Below are positions 49,168 through 58,231 of a DNA stretch of 64,000 nt, one piece after another (position 1 is the first letter of the stretch; each line of letters opens with the position of its first letter). The translations under genes were made by a program, and so were the position numbers. The notes below the pieces were generated by a model. It made no database searches. It saw only the letters and a program-made list of their open reading frames with translations, and was not told where the DNA came from. The DNA is from Pseudomonas fluorescens (GTDB lineage: Bacteria; Pseudomonadota; Gammaproteobacteria; Pseudomonadales; Pseudomonadaceae): positions 124,001 to 188,000 of the forward strand of contig NZ_CABVGX010000004.1 in assembly GCF_902497625.1 (NCBI RefSeq). Reading direction: 5' to 3'.

Positions 49168-50415
49168 ATGGCCACCGCCATTCCCGTGAACGCGGGCACA
49201 GACCCCACCTTGAAGCAGCGGCTCAAGCATGCCGAGCGGATCAACCGCTGGAAGGCCCAGGCCTTGATTGCGCCGCTGGTGATTTTCCTGCTGCTGGTGT
49301 TCCTGGTGCCGATCGTGGCTCTACTCTACAAAAGCGTCGGTAACCCGGAAGTGGTCGGCGGCATGCCGCGCACCGTGGCGGCCATCGCCAGTTGGGACGG
49401 CCGTGGTCTGCCCGCAGAGCCGGTCTACAAAGCGGCCAGCGAAGACCTCGCCGAGGCGCGCAAAAATCAGACCCTGGGCGATCTGTCCAAGCGTCTGAAC
49501 ATGGAACTGGCCGGCTATCGCAGCCTGCTGACCAAAACCGCCAGGGCGCTACCATTCGCCAGCGAACCTTCCTCCTATAAAGAAGCACTGGAAGGTCTCG
49601 ACGAGCGTTGGGGCGACCCGGCCTACTGGCAAGCGGTGCGCCGCAACACCAGCAGCATCACCCCGTATTATTTGCTGGCGTCGGTCGATCACCGTATCGA
49701 CGACCTCGGCGAAGTCGCACCGGCCACGCCCGATCAGGCGATCTACCTGGACATCTTCGCGCGCACGTTCTGGATGGGTTTCGTCATCACCGTAATCTGT
49801 CTGGTGCTGGCATATCCGTTGGCGTACTTGCTGGCCAACCTGCCGTCGCGGCAAAGCAACCTGCTGATGATTCTGGTCCTGCTGCCGTTCTGGACCTCGA
49901 TTCTGGTGCGCGTCGCCGCGTGGATCGTTTTGCTGCAGTCGGGTGGCCTGATCAACAGCGGCCTGATGGCATTGGGCATCATCGATAAGCCACTGGAGCT
50001 GGTGTTCAACCGCACCGGGGTCTACATCTCGATGGTGCACATCCTGCTGCCTTTCATGATTCTGCCGATCTACAGCGTGATGAAAGGCATCTCGCCGACT
50101 TACATGCGCGCGGCGATTTCCCTTGGCTGCCACCCATTCGCCAGTTTCTGGCGGGTGTACTTCCCGCAGACGTACGCCGGAGTCGGCGCCGGTTGCCTGT
50201 TGGTCTTCATCCTCGCCATCGGCTACTACATCACCCCGGCATTGCTGGGCAGCCCGAACGATCAGATGGTCAGCTACTTCGTCGCCTTCTATACCAACAC
50301 CAGCATCAACTGGGGCATGGCGACCGCGCTCGGTGGGTTGTTGCTGTTGGCGACCGTGGTGCTTTATCTGATCTACAGCTGGCTGGTGGGCGCCGGTCGT
50401 CTGCGCCTGAGCTAA
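49168..50415 (+). CDS. agtC: ABC transporter permease 1 with large extracytoplasmic insert
   Basis: 415 residues from MATAIPVNAGTDP; the open frame before it lies in the REPIN and is not coding. The first transmembrane helix (ALIAPLVIFLLLVFLVPIVA) is followed by a hydrophilic insert of about 130 residues (about 55-185, RTVAAIASWDGRGLPAEPVY onward). The standard PotB-like membrane domain then resumes, with the EAA-type loop AAISLGCHPFASFWRVYFPQ. Usual permeases of this family have about 290 residues, so the insert explains the length. It is coupled to the second permease, 12 nt downstream. Confidence 0.88.
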   Translation: MATAIPVNAGTDPTLKQRLKHAERINRWKAQALIAPLVIFLLLVFLVPIVALLYKSVGNPEVVGGMPRTVAAIASWDGRGLPAEPVYKAASEDLAEARKNQTLGDLSKRLNMELAGYRSLLTKTARALPFASEPSSYKEALEGLDERWGDPAYWQAVRRNTSSITPYYLLASVDHRIDDLGEVAPATPDQAIYLDIFARTFWMGFVITVICLVLAYPLAYLLANLPSRQSNLLMILVLLPFWTSILVRVAAWIVLLQSGGLINSGLMALGIIDKPLELVFNRTGVYISMVHILLPFMILPIYSVMKGISPTYMRAAISLGCHPFASFWRVYFPQTYAGVGAGCLLVFILAIGYYITPALLGSPNDQMVSYFVAFYTNTSINWGMATALGGLLLLATVVLYLIYSWLVGAGRLRLS

Positions 50416-50427
50416 GGGAGAATCGAA

Positions 50428-51252
50428 ATGCTGAATCCTTATATGTCGCCCATCGAACGGGTGTGGTTCTACAGCTTGCGGATTCTCTGCGGCTTGATTT
50501 TGTTGTTCCTGATTCTGCCGGTGCTGGTGATCATCCCGCTTTCGTTCAACTCCGGCAGTTTCCTGGTGTACCCGCTGCAAGGATTTTCGCTGCAGTGGTA
50601 TCACGACTTCTTCGCCTCGGCAGAGTGGATGCGTGCGCTGAAGAACAGCATCATCGTCGCCCCGGCGGCGACGGTGCTGGCGATGATCTTCGGCACCTTG
50701 GCAGCGATTGGGCTGACGCGCGGCGACTTCCCGGGCAAGGCACTGGTGATGGCGCTGGTGATTTCGCCGATGGTGGTGCCGGTGGTGATCATCGGTGTGG
50801 CGAGCTATCTGTTCTTTGCACCACTGGGTCTGGGCAACAGTTTCTTCTCGCTGATCGTGGTGCATGCTGTGCTCGGTGTGCCATTTGTGATTATCACGGT
50901 GTCGGCGACGTTGCAGGGGTTTAACCATAACCTGGTACGGGCGGCGGCCAGTCTCGGTGCTTCGCCGTTGACAGCGTTCCGCCGCGTGACCTTGCCGCTG
51001 ATCGCACCGGGCGTTATCTCGGGGGCGCTGTTCGCCTTCGCGACGTCGTTCGATGAAGTGGTGGTGACGTTGTTCCTCGCCGGTCCCGAGCAAGCGACGT
51101 TGCCGCGGCAGATGTTCAGCGGTATTCGCGAAAACCTGAGTCCGACCATTGCAGCGGCGGCAACGCTGTTGATTGCATTTTCGGTGATCCTGCTACTGAT
51201 CCTGGAATGGCTGCGCGGTCGCAGCGAAAAACTGCGCACTGCGCAGGTCTGA
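50428..51252 (+). CDS. agtD: ABC transporter permease 2
   Basis: 274 residues, PotC-like with six helices. The N-terminal helix is ILCGLILLFLILPVLVIIPL, and the EAA loop reads RAAASLGASPLTAFRRVTLP followed by LIAPG. It pairs with the first permease to form the channel of the importer. Last gene of the operon; followed by a REPIN. Confidence 0.9.
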   Translation: MLNPYMSPIERVWFYSLRILCGLILLFLILPVLVIIPLSFNSGSFLVYPLQGFSLQWYHDFFASAEWMRALKNSIIVAPAATVLAMIFGTLAAIGLTRGDFPGKALVMALVISPMVVPVVIIGVASYLFFAPLGLGNSFFSLIVVHAVLGVPFVIITVSATLQGFNHNLVRAAASLGASPLTAFRRVTLPLIAPGVISGALFAFATSFDEVVVTLFLAGPEQATLPRQMFSGIRENLSPTIAAAATLLIAFSVILLLILEWLRGRSEKLRTAQV

Positions 51253-51270
51253 AGCTATTACTCGATCCAT

Positions 51271-51360
51271 TGTGGGAGCGGGCTTGCTCGCGAAGGCGAT
51301 TTCACATCCAACATTGATGTTGACTGTCACACCGCTTTCGCGAGCAAGCCCGCTCCCACA
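51271..51360. repeat. REPIN
   Basis: TGTGGGAGCGGGCTTGCTCG (51271-51290) and CGAGCAAGCCCGCTCCCACA (51341-51360) are perfect inverses. They separate the agt operon from the alcohol dehydrogenase gene. Confidence 0.93.
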
Positions 51361-51469
51361 GGGGTTGGGCGTTGGCTCCGAACAGTCATTCACCCCCTGA
51401 ATAGCAGACAACCCGAAATCCCCAGCTACTATTGTGCCCAGCTCCCCTGCCTATAAGAGGCTGCGCACC

Positions 51470-52618
51470 ATGAGTCTTTCCTCTTTCAAAATCGCTCACA
51501 AACTGATCACCGGCGCCGCTGCCATCGAGCAACTCGCCGCTGAACTCACTCGCCTCGATGTCGACAACCCGCTGATCGTTACCGACGCCGCACTGGTCAA
51601 ATCAGGCACGGTCGAGCTGGCGCTGGCGCAGTTGGGCGGGCGCAGCTATGAGATATTCGACCGCGTCCTGCCCGACCCGGAAATCGCCATTGTCGAAGAT
51701 TGCATGCGTGCCTACCGCGACGGCGGGCATGACGGGTTGATCGGGCTCGGGGGTGGCAGTGCGATCGACATTGCCAAAAGTGTCGCTGCCTACGCCGGCT
51801 ACCACGGCGCGCTGGAGGACTTGTTCGGCGTCGACCAGGTGCCGCGCAAAGGACCGCCGCTGATCGCCATCCCGACCACCGCCGGCACTGGTTCGGAAGT
51901 TACCAACGTGGCGATCCTCTCCGACAAGGTCGCGCAGTTGAAAAAGGGCATCGTCAGCGACTACCTGTTGCCGGACGTTGCACTGGTCAGCCCGCAAATG
52001 ACCCTGACCTGCCCACGCAGTGTCACCGCGGCGAGTGGCGTCGACGCGTTGGTGCACGCCATCGAATCGTATCTGTCGGTCAACGCCTCGCCGATCACTG
52101 ACGCGCTGGCCATCGGCGCCATCAAGCTGATCGCCAAGGCGCTGCCCAAGGCCTATGCCAATCCTTCCCACCTGCAGGCGCGCGAAGACATGGCCACCGC
52201 AAGCCTCATGGCCGGCATGGCGTTCGGCAATGCCGGGGTCGGCGCGGTGCATGCGTTGGCGTATCCATTGGGCGGGCGCTTCAACATTGCCCACGGCGTC
52301 AGCAATGCGTTATTGCTGCCCTACGTGATGACCTGGAACAAAATGGCCTGCGTCGAGCGCATGCAGGACATTGCCGAAGCAATGGGCGTGAAGACCGCGC
52401 ACTTGAGCGCCAACGAAGCGGCCGACAAAGCCGTCGAAGCGATGACCGCCCTCTGCTCCGCCGTAGAAATTCCTGTCGGCCTGCGCAGCTTCAACGTACC
52501 AGAAGAAGCGATCCCGGCCATGGCGGCAGAGGCGGCGGGGATCGAACGTCTGATGCGCAACAACCCACGCAAATTGAGCGCGGCCGATATCGAGAAGATC
52601 TACCGGGCTGCCTACTAG
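51470..52618 (+). CDS. Iron-containing (group III) alcohol dehydrogenase
   Basis: 382 residues from MSLSSFKIAHKLITGAAAIE. The NAD-binding glycine loop GLGGGSAIDIAKS and TAGTGSEVT are present, along with the metal-ligand region NAGVGAVHALAYPLGGRFNI then AHGVSNALLLPYV with its histidines. It oxidises or reduces a small alcohol/aldehyde; the substrate is not predictable. In P. putida and P. aeruginosa, as I remember them, rpe directly follows the agt genes, so this gene looks like an addition at this spot. It has its own upstream region and is not coupled to the transporter. Confidence 0.93.
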   Translation: MSLSSFKIAHKLITGAAAIEQLAAELTRLDVDNPLIVTDAALVKSGTVELALAQLGGRSYEIFDRVLPDPEIAIVEDCMRAYRDGGHDGLIGLGGGSAIDIAKSVAAYAGYHGALEDLFGVDQVPRKGPPLIAIPTTAGTGSEVTNVAILSDKVAQLKKGIVSDYLLPDVALVSPQMTLTCPRSVTAASGVDALVHAIESYLSVNASPITDALAIGAIKLIAKALPKAYANPSHLQAREDMATASLMAGMAFGNAGVGAVHALAYPLGGRFNIAHGVSNALLLPYVMTWNKMACVERMQDIAEAMGVKTAHLSANEAADKAVEAMTALCSAVEIPVGLRSFNVPEEAIPAMAAEAAGIERLMRNNPRKLSAADIEKIYRAAY

Positions 52619-52708
52619 TCGGACCCAATCATCGCAGTCACGGTGCGCGCGCCAAAGCATGAGGTATACAATGCGCGCCATCGTGATTCTGTCCAAAAAA
52701 GGTGCGTC

Positions 52709-53383
52709 ATGCAGCCCTTCGTCATTGCTCCGTCGATTCTCTCCGCCGACTTCGCCCGCCTGGGTGAAGAAGTGGACAACGTCCTGGCCGCTGGCGCCGA
52801 CTTCGTGCACTTCGATGTCATGGACAACCATTACGTCCCGAACCTGACCATCGGCCCGATGGTCTGTGCGGCGCTGCGCAAGTATGGCGTCACCGCGCCC
52901 ATCGACGCCCATCTGATGGTCAGCCCGGTCGACCGCATCGTCGGCGACTTCATCGAAGCCGGCGCGACCTACATCACCTTCCACCCGGAAGCCACGCAGC
53001 ACGTCGACCGTTCCCTGCAATTGATCCGCGAAGGCGGCTGCAAATCCGGCCTGGTGTTCAACCCGGCGACCCCGCTGGATGTGCTCAAGTATGTGATGGA
53101 CAAGGTCGACATGATCCTGCTCATGAGCGTCAACCCGGGCTTCGGCGGACAAAAATTCATCCCTGGCACCCTCGACAAGCTGCGCGAAGCTCGGGCCTTG
53201 ATCGATGCGTCCGGGCGTGACATTCGCCTGGAAATCGACGGCGGCGTGAACGTGAACAACATTCGTGAAATCGCCGCTGCCGGCGCCGACACCTTTGTCG
53301 CCGGCTCGGCGATCTTCAATGCGCCGAACTACCAGGAAGTGATCGATAAGATGCGCTCCGAACTGGCGCTCACCCGCCCATGA
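52709..53383 (+). CDS. rpe: Ribulose-phosphate 3-epimerase
   Basis: 224 residues from [20 protein letters not shown], a TIM barrel with [36 protein letters not shown] and EIDGGVN metal/phosphate-binding segments. It interconverts ribulose-5-P and xylulose-5-P in the pentose phosphate pathway. Its stop overlaps the gph start by 4 nt. Confidence 0.98.
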   Translation: MQPFVIAPSILSADFARLGEEVDNVLAAGADFVHFDVMDNHYVPNLTIGPMVCAALRKYGVTAPIDAHLMVSPVDRIVGDFIEAGATYITFHPEATQHVDRSLQLIREGGCKSGLVFNPATPLDVLKYVMDKVDMILLMSVNPGFGGQKFIPGTLDKLREARALIDASGRDIRLEIDGGVNVNNIREIAAAGADTFVAGSAIFNAPNYQEVIDKMRSELALTRP

Positions 53384-54198
53384 GTGGCTTTGAGCAGCTG
53401 TTCCCGGGGCGTTTGCCGCGGCTGGTGATGTTCGATCTGGATGGCACACTGATCGATTCGGTCCCGGACCTCGCCGCGGCTGTGGATAACATGCTGCTCA
53501 AACTCGGGCGTGCGCCCGCCGGTCTCGAATCAGTCCGCGAGTGGGTCGGCAACGGCGCACCGGTCCTGGTTCGTCGGGCACTGGCAGGTGGAATCGAGCA
53601 TTCCACGGTCGACGACGTTGAAGCTGAGGTCGCGCTGGATATTTTCATGGAGGCTTACAGCGAAAATCACAACCTGACCGTCGTTTACCCCGGCGTGCGC
53701 GACACCCTGAAGTGGCTGAGCAAGCAGGGCGTCGAAATGGCGCTGATCACCAACAAACCGGAACGCTTCGTCGCGCCGTTGCTGGACCAGATGAAGATCG
53801 GCCGTTACTTCAAATGGATTATCGGCGGCGATACTCTGCCGCAGAAAAAGCCTGACCCTGCGGCACTGTTTTTTGTGATGAAAATGGCCAATATTCCCGC
53901 CTCGCAATCCTTGTTCGTCGGGGACTCGCGCAGCGATGTGCTGGCGGCGAAAGCGGCGGGGGTCAAATGCGTGGCCCTCAGTTATGGCTACAACCATGGC
54001 CGGCCAATCGCCGAAGAATCACCGGCGCTGGTGATCGACGATTTGCGCAAATTAATTCCCGGTTGCCTGGATCTGGCCTCTGGGATAACGTTGCCCGACG
54101 CTGCTCAACCCTATTCTGGAAACGCCATCGTGGTGGTCACTCGCAAACTCTGGATGAAAGTCATCAAGGCCCTGGCCCGCTGGCGTTGGCGCGCCTGA
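53380..54198 (+). CDS. gph: Phosphoglycolate phosphatase, HAD family
   Basis: 272 residues, the usual Pseudomonas length. HAD motif [11 protein letters not shown], motif [12 protein letters not shown], the conserved Lys in [11 protein letters not shown] and motif [18 protein letters not shown] are intact. It removes phosphate from 2-phosphoglycolate. The last 22 codons (from VVVTRKLW to ARWRWRA) double as the trpE leader peptide: they follow the end of the HAD fold and are homologous to the free-standing trpG leader. trpE follows 71 bp later. Confidence 0.97.
   Translation: MSGFEQLFPGRLPRLVMFDLDGTLIDSVPDLAAAVDNMLLKLGRAPAGLESVREWVGNGAPVLVRRALAGGIEHSTVDDVEAEVALDIFMEAYSENHNLTVVYPGVRDTLKWLSKQGVEMALITNKPERFVAPLLDQMKIGRYFKWIIGGDTLPQKKPDPAALFFVMKMANIPASQSLFVGDSRSDVLAAKAAGVKCVALSYGYNHGRPIAEESPALVIDDLRKLIPGCLDLASGITLPDAAQPYSGNAIVVVTRKLWMKVIKALARWRWRA
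54130..54198 (+). promoter_or_regulatory. trpL: trpE leader peptide nested in frame in the gph 3' end
   Basis: A 22-codon reading starts at GTG 54130 (GGAAAC 9 nt before it) and ends in ARWRWRA and TGA. It is in frame with gph. Its tandem Trp codons (two in WRW, plus one in KLW) fit a Trp-sensing leader. It aligns without gaps over all 22 residues with the leader before trpG, sharing VIKA and ARWRWRA. A shorter start at ATG 54154 is possible. Possible promoters inside gph are TTGCCT (54063-54068)-17 bp-TAACGT, or TTGCCC-15 bp-TATTCT (54112-54117). Attenuation of trpE and trpGDC is known in P. putida. Confidence 0.75.
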
Positions 54199-54208
54199 CT
54201 TGATCCTG

Positions 54209-54222
54209 GCCGGTATCCCGGC
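54209..54222 (+). terminator. trpE: Possible trpE attenuator hairpin
   Basis: GCCGG-TATC-CCGGC lies 11 nt after the leader stop, at the same place as the trpG attenuator, but what follows is GCATTTGCATAC rather than a T-run. Either the hairpin is a weak attenuator or a different part of the 71-nt spacer does the job. Confidence 0.4.
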
Positions 54223-54269
54223 GCATTTGCATACCTGACCGTTACAACCTCAAGCCACGAGGCTACCCC

Positions 54270-55751
54270 ATGATCCGCGAAGAATTCCTGCGTTTGGCCG
54301 CTGCCGGCTACAACCGCGTCCCGCTTGCCTGTGAAACCCTGGCCGACTTCGACACACCGCTGTCGATCTACCTGAAACTGGCTGACAAGCCCAATTCCTA
54401 CCTGCTTGAATCGGTACAGGGCGGAGAGAAGTGGGGCCGTTACTCGATCATCGGCCTGCCATGCCGCACCGTGCTGCGGGTGCATGACCATCATGTCAGC
54501 GTGACCCATGACGGCGTCGAGATCGAAAGCCACGACGTCGAAGATCCGCTGGCGTTTGTCGAAGCGTTCAAGGCCCGTTACAACGTGCCGACCATCCCCG
54601 GTCTGCCGCGCTTCAATGGTGGCCTGGTGGGTTATTTCGGTTATGACTGCGTGCGCTATGTGGAAAAGCGCCTGGGCAAATGCCCGAACCCGGATCCGCT
54701 GGGCGTGCCAGACATTCTGCTGATGGTCTCCGACGCCGTGGTGGTCTTCGACAACCTCGCCGGCAAGATGCACGCGATTGTCCTTGCCGATCCGTCGCAG
54801 GACGATGCCTTCGAGCAAGGTCAGGCTCGCCTGGAAGAACTCCTGGAGCAACTGCGCCAGCCGATCACCCCGCGTCGTGGCCTGGATTTCAGCAAGCAGC
54901 AAGCGGCTGACCCGGTGTTCCGTTCGAGCTTCACGCAAAGCGACTACGAAAAAGCCGTCGACACCATCAAGGAATACATCCTCGCCGGCGACTGCATGCA
55001 AGTCGTGCCGTCGCAGCGTATGTCGATCGACTTCAAAGCGGCCCCGATTGATCTGTATCGGGCGCTGCGTTGCTTCAATCCGACGCCGTATATGTACTTC
55101 TTCAACTTCGGCGACTTCCACGTGGTCGGCAGTTCCCCGGAAGTGCTGGTGCGGGTCGAAGACAACCTGATCACCGTGCGCCCGATTGCGGGCACTCGTC
55201 CACGTGGAGCCACCGAAGAGGCCGACGTCGCGCTGGAAAAAGACTTGCTGTCCGACGACAAGGAAATCGCGGAGCACCTGATGCTTATCGACCTTGGGCG
55301 CAACGATACCGGTCGCGTTTCGGAGATCGGTTCGGTGAAGCTCACCGAGAAAATGGTAATTGAGCGTTATTCCAACGTGATGCACATCGTCTCCAACGTC
55401 ACCGGGCAACTGAAGGCCGGGCTGACCGCGATGGACGCACTGCGGGCGATTCTGCCGGCGGGCACCTTGTCCGGTGCGCCGAAAATCCGCGCGATGGAAA
55501 TCATCGACGAGCTGGAGCCGGTCAAGCGCGGTGTCTATGGCGGCGCTGTCGGTTATTTCGCCTGGAATGGCAACATGGACACCGCCATTGCGATCCGCAC
55601 AGCGGTGATCAAGAACGGCGAACTGCACGTGCAAGCCGGTGGCGGCATCGTCGCCGACTCGGTGCCGGCGCTCGAATGGGAAGAAACCCTGAACAAACGC
55701 CGCGCGATGTTCCGCGCGGTGGCGCTGGCCGAGCAAACGCCGGACGCTTGA
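54270..55751 (+). CDS. trpE: Anthranilate synthase component I
   Basis: 493 residues. The N-terminal part holds the Trp feedback-binding element [20 protein letters not shown], and the chorismate-binding domain shows [31 protein letters not shown] and [17 protein letters not shown]. With TrpG it makes anthranilate from chorismate and glutamine. It is expressed separately from trpGDC, which lie about 2.5 kb downstream beyond estA. Confidence 0.98.
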   Translation: MIREEFLRLAAAGYNRVPLACETLADFDTPLSIYLKLADKPNSYLLESVQGGEKWGRYSIIGLPCRTVLRVHDHHVSVTHDGVEIESHDVEDPLAFVEAFKARYNVPTIPGLPRFNGGLVGYFGYDCVRYVEKRLGKCPNPDPLGVPDILLMVSDAVVVFDNLAGKMHAIVLADPSQDDAFEQGQARLEELLEQLRQPITPRRGLDFSKQQAADPVFRSSFTQSDYEKAVDTIKEYILAGDCMQVVPSQRMSIDFKAAPIDLYRALRCFNPTPYMYFFNFGDFHVVGSSPEVLVRVEDNLITVRPIAGTRPRGATEEADVALEKDLLSDDKEIAEHLMLIDLGRNDTGRVSEIGSVKLTEKMVIERYSNVMHIVSNVTGQLKAGLTAMDALRAILPAGTLSGAPKIRAMEIIDELEPVKRGVYGGAVGYFAWNGNMDTAIAIRTAVIKNGELHVQAGGGIVADSVPALEWEETLNKRRAMFRAVALAEQTPDA

Positions 55752-55767
55752 ACTTGCAACGAGCCTC

Positions 55768-55851
55768 TGTGGCGAGGGGCCTTGCCCCCGTTGGTCAGGC
55801 AACATCAATGTTGGCGGTGATGCACCCATCTCGAGCAAGCTCGCTCCCACA
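55768..55851. repeat. Diverged REP pair after trpE
   Basis: TGTGGCGAGGGGCCTTGCCC (55768-55787) and CTCGAGCAAGCTCGCTCCCA (55830-55849) are imperfect REPs in opposite orientation. Confidence 0.7.
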
Positions 55852-55867
55852 GGGGCTTCATCAGCAC

Positions 55868-55907
55868 AAAAAAAAACGCGGCACCTGCGAGGCGCCGCGT
55901 TTTTTTA
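55868..55907. terminator. Bidirectional terminator between trpE and estA
   Basis: AACGCGGC (55875-55882) with GCCGCGTT (55894-55901), flanked by a run of nine A residues on the left and T residues on the right, ends both convergent genes. Confidence 0.93.
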
Positions 55908-55917
55908 TACCCGCGAT

Positions 55918-57831
55918 TCAGAAATCCAGCGCAACCCCGACATTGAGGCCCTGCTGGGTGAAATCATCATCCTTGCGAAATGTATAACCACCGCGCAACG
56001 CCAGGTCGGCCGTCAACTTATGGGTAATCCCCAGGCTCACACGATTCAAATGACTTTGCGGCGTATAGCCATCCAGTCTGAAATCGAGCGAGGGCAGGCT
56101 GTTGAGGGCGATGTTCACTTTCTGCGTGTCATCTTCGTATTCACGTTCGTGGGCGTATTCTCCGAAGACCTGCGTCTGCGGGGTGATCTGGTATTTACCC
56201 TGCAATCCCGCGCCCAGGCGTTTTGAATCACGCTCTTGATCATCGAAGCTCAACGCGGTGGAGCGGTTGCTGTTCTCCGAGTAACCGTCAACTTCCACCT
56301 TCGCATAGTCGGCGCTGATGAACGGCGACAAATGCCAATCGCTGCCCGGTTGTGCAATGTCATAACCCAGACGCGTGCTGAACGCCCACAGATGACCGTC
56401 GGTGTCACCTTTCTCCGCACCCTCACCGGGGCCGAGGTCAAACTTGCGCTTGAGGTTGTCGTAGTCCAGTTTCCCGCCGGTCAACGCGGCATCGGCCCAC
56501 CAGCGATTCTGTTGAAACTGGGCAAACACGGTCGCCAGATAGCTGTTCAGTTTGTAGTCCGAATCGTTACTGCCAGCTTGCAGATTCTGCCGATAGAAGC
56601 CCGCCGCAACGCCCACCCGCCAGGCTTCATTGAGACGGTAGCTGCCACCGATGTTCAGGTTGGCACCACTGCCATCGGCGCTGGCGCCGCTGCTTTGGCT
56701 GTCGACATCCAGATGCTGGCCGCCACCGGCGACGATCGCCCGCCATTGACCAATCGCCTGCCAGTCCTGCCAATCCGATTGCCATTGACTGCGCAGTTCA
56801 TCCTGATGCGCACGTAATGTGGCGTGAGCCATTTCCGGCAAGAGTGTCAGTTCCCAAGGCGCCGCCAGCAGGGAGTAAGCGTAATCGGCAATCAGCCGCT
56901 GCCCGGACTCGGTCGGGTGCACGCCATCGTTGTAAACCAGCTTGCTCGGATCCGGCGTGGCGCTGTTGATGCCATACAGCGGATTCTCCACGCAGCCGTT
57001 GCCGCTGAAGCAGGTGCCGATCAGGTTTTGGCCGGTAGCCAGGCCAAATCGCGCCGGGTCAGCAAAGGTTTCCTGCAACAGAAGCGGCACGTTGAGGGGG
57101 ATGATATCGGCGTCGATTCCTGCCAGTCGAGTGACCAGCTGCCGATTGAAGGCGGCACTCAGCTGTGAAGTGCCGGCTTGCAGGGGCGTGCCATTGATGG
57201 CCGGGGTCAGGCCCAGGTCCGGCAGCAGCCAGACCATCACATAGCGGGCGCCGGCGGTTTGCAGGACTTGCACGCTATCAGCCAGCCGGTCTGCCGCAGC
57301 GTTGGCCTGTGCGCCGCTTTGCACGCGCCCCTGAAGAAAATCGTTGCCCCCTCCGGACAGGTAATAAAGAGCATTCGGATCGGCGCGAAAACCATTGCCC
57401 GGCAGATAACCCTGACGCGCACGTTCACCGGTGGCGGAGGCGGTGGTGATCGACGTCAGGATCTGATCGGTGCGGTAACCACCCACGGCCCAGTTATTAC
57501 CGTCCGGCAAACCTTGGCCGGCACGTGCGGCCGATGTTGATGCCGCGGTCTGGTCCGGCGAGAAGCCAAGCCTGCCGCCCAGCAACTGCGTCGAGTTGGC
57601 GGTAAAGACTTCACCACTGCCGTCCTGATAAAGCGGTCCGATACGGTTGGTGAAGCGCACGGTTGAACCGGCAGGTCCGCCAGCGTCGGTAAACTGCCCG
57701 GCATCGTTCAGGCTGTCGCCAAATACAATGAAGTTCGAGTAGGGGTTGGGCGTCGCGATCGCCTGGGTGCAGGCCATGGCGAGCAAGCAGCCTGCGAGCG
57801 GTACAGCCAGTTTCTGTCTAGGCATGGGCAA
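55918..57831 (-). CDS. estA: EstA-like GDSL esterase autotransporter
   Basis: 637 residues. A signal peptide ([19 protein letters not shown]) precedes a GDSL passenger domain with catalytic Ser in [25 protein letters not shown] (block III) and the Asp-His pair in [11 protein letters not shown] (block V). A C-terminal 12-strand autotransporter barrel ends in the required aromatic residue (GVALDF). In P. aeruginosa EstA stays anchored in the outer membrane and affects rhamnolipid production and motility. It is in the minus orientation between trpE and trpG, as I remember for P. putida. Confidence 0.93.
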   Translation of the reverse strand: MPMPRQKLAVPLAGCLLAMACTQAIATPNPYSNFIVFGDSLNDAGQFTDAGGPAGSTVRFTNRIGPLYQDGSGEVFTANSTQLLGGRLGFSPDQTAASTSAARAGQGLPDGNNWAVGGYRTDQILTSITTASATGERARQGYLPGNGFRADPNALYYLSGGGNDFLQGRVQSGAQANAAADRLADSVQVLQTAGARYVMVWLLPDLGLTPAINGTPLQAGTSQLSAAFNRQLVTRLAGIDADIIPLNVPLLLQETFADPARFGLATGQNLIGTCFSGNGCVENPLYGINSATPDPSKLVYNDGVHPTESGQRLIADYAYSLLAAPWELTLLPEMAHATLRAHQDELRSQWQSDWQDWQAIGQWRAIVAGGGQHLDVDSQSSGASADGSGANLNIGGSYRLNEAWRVGVAAGFYRQNLQAGSNDSDYKLNSYLATVFAQFQQNRWWADAALTGGKLDYDNLKRKFDLGPGEGAEKGDTDGHLWAFSTRLGYDIAQPGSDWHLSPFISADYAKVEVDGYSENSNRSTALSFDDQERDSKRLGAGLQGKYQITPQTQVFGEYAHEREYEDDTQKVNIALNSLPSLDFRLDGYTPQSHLNRVSLGITHKLTADLALRGGYTFRKDDDFTQQGLNVGVALDF

Positions 57832-57942
57832 ATCCGTTTTGTTATTGTTTTGGTGAGTGAAACGACAGTGCCAAAAACTATAGAGCGTGTTGCCGTCTGG
57901 CGCGAACCTGCTGGAATGTCAGACGCGCTTCAATCGCCCATA

Positions 57943-57971
57943 TTGCACGCTCTGCCCAGCTAAGTTACTGT
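57943..57971 (+). promoter_or_regulatory. Candidate sigma70 promoter for trpGDC
   Basis: TTGCAC (57943-57948), 17 bp, TACTGT (57966-57971). A start near 57978 would leave about 22 nt before the leader peptide GTG. Inferred from box match and position only. Confidence 0.55.
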
Positions 57972-57999
57972 GCCCGGACGCATAAATGAGACCTTCCCC

Positions 58000-58068
58000 G
58001 TGTTGATCGTCAGCAAGCTACTGGATCAAGTCATCAAGGCACACGCCCGTTGGCGTTGGCGCGCCTGA
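58000..58068 (+). CDS. trpL: trpG leader peptide (Trp attenuator)
   Basis: A 22-residue ORF from GTG 58000 to TGA ends ARWRWRA with two Trp codons one codon apart just before the stop. The in-frame sequence upstream gives no ATG, so GTG (or TTG 58003) is the start; GAG at 57988 is only a weak ribosome-binding site. It has the same length and C-terminus as the leader nested at the end of gph. When Trp-tRNA is scarce, ribosome stalling at the WRW codons would prevent the hairpin at 58077 from terminating transcription. Confidence 0.82.
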   Translation: MLIVSKLLDQVIKAHARWRWRA

Positions 58069-58076
58069 ATCCTTCT

Positions 58077-58095
58077 GCCGGCTTGGCCGGTTTTT
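58077..58095 (+). terminator. Attenuator terminator of trpGDC
   Basis: CCGGC-TTG-GCCGG (58078-58090) followed by TTTTT lies 9 nt after the leader stop codon. The stem is short (5 bp, all GC), appropriate for a conditional terminator. Confidence 0.75.
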
Positions 58096-58231
58096 CATCG
58101 CTTTGCCTTCCATACCCGCAAGACAAACCGCTTTGAGGCGCGATTCCAGCGACCGACAAAGCGCAGGACGCTGCGGGCAACGCATCCGAAGGCTGAACTG
58201 AAGTCAGTGAATTCAAGAGGTTTTTAACGCC

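Larger units (their letters stand above)
57832..58231 (+). promoter_or_regulatory. 400-bp estA-trpG region with the trpGDC promoter and leader
   Basis: Reading toward trpG: about 110 bp of estA upstream sequence, a candidate sigma70 promoter (57943-57971), the Trp-rich leader ORF (58000-58068), a short terminator (58077-58095) and about 136 bp of spacer before the trpG ribosome-binding site (AAGAGG at 58215-58220). Spacer parts could form the alternative attenuation structures; I see no further gene. Confidence 0.75.

Noticed and set aside
49549..51093. 514-codon minus-strand ORF opposite the agt permeases
   Set aside because: His/Gln/Arg-rich antisense of transmembrane-coding sequence, a common artefact.
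54111..55850. 579-codon minus-strand ORF opposite trpE
   Set aside because: Antisense shadow of trpE that also crosses the trp leader; no domain or start.
58220..58231. TTTTT before trpG as an attenuator T-tract
   Set aside because: It is preceded by the AAGAGG ribosome-binding site rather than a hairpin.
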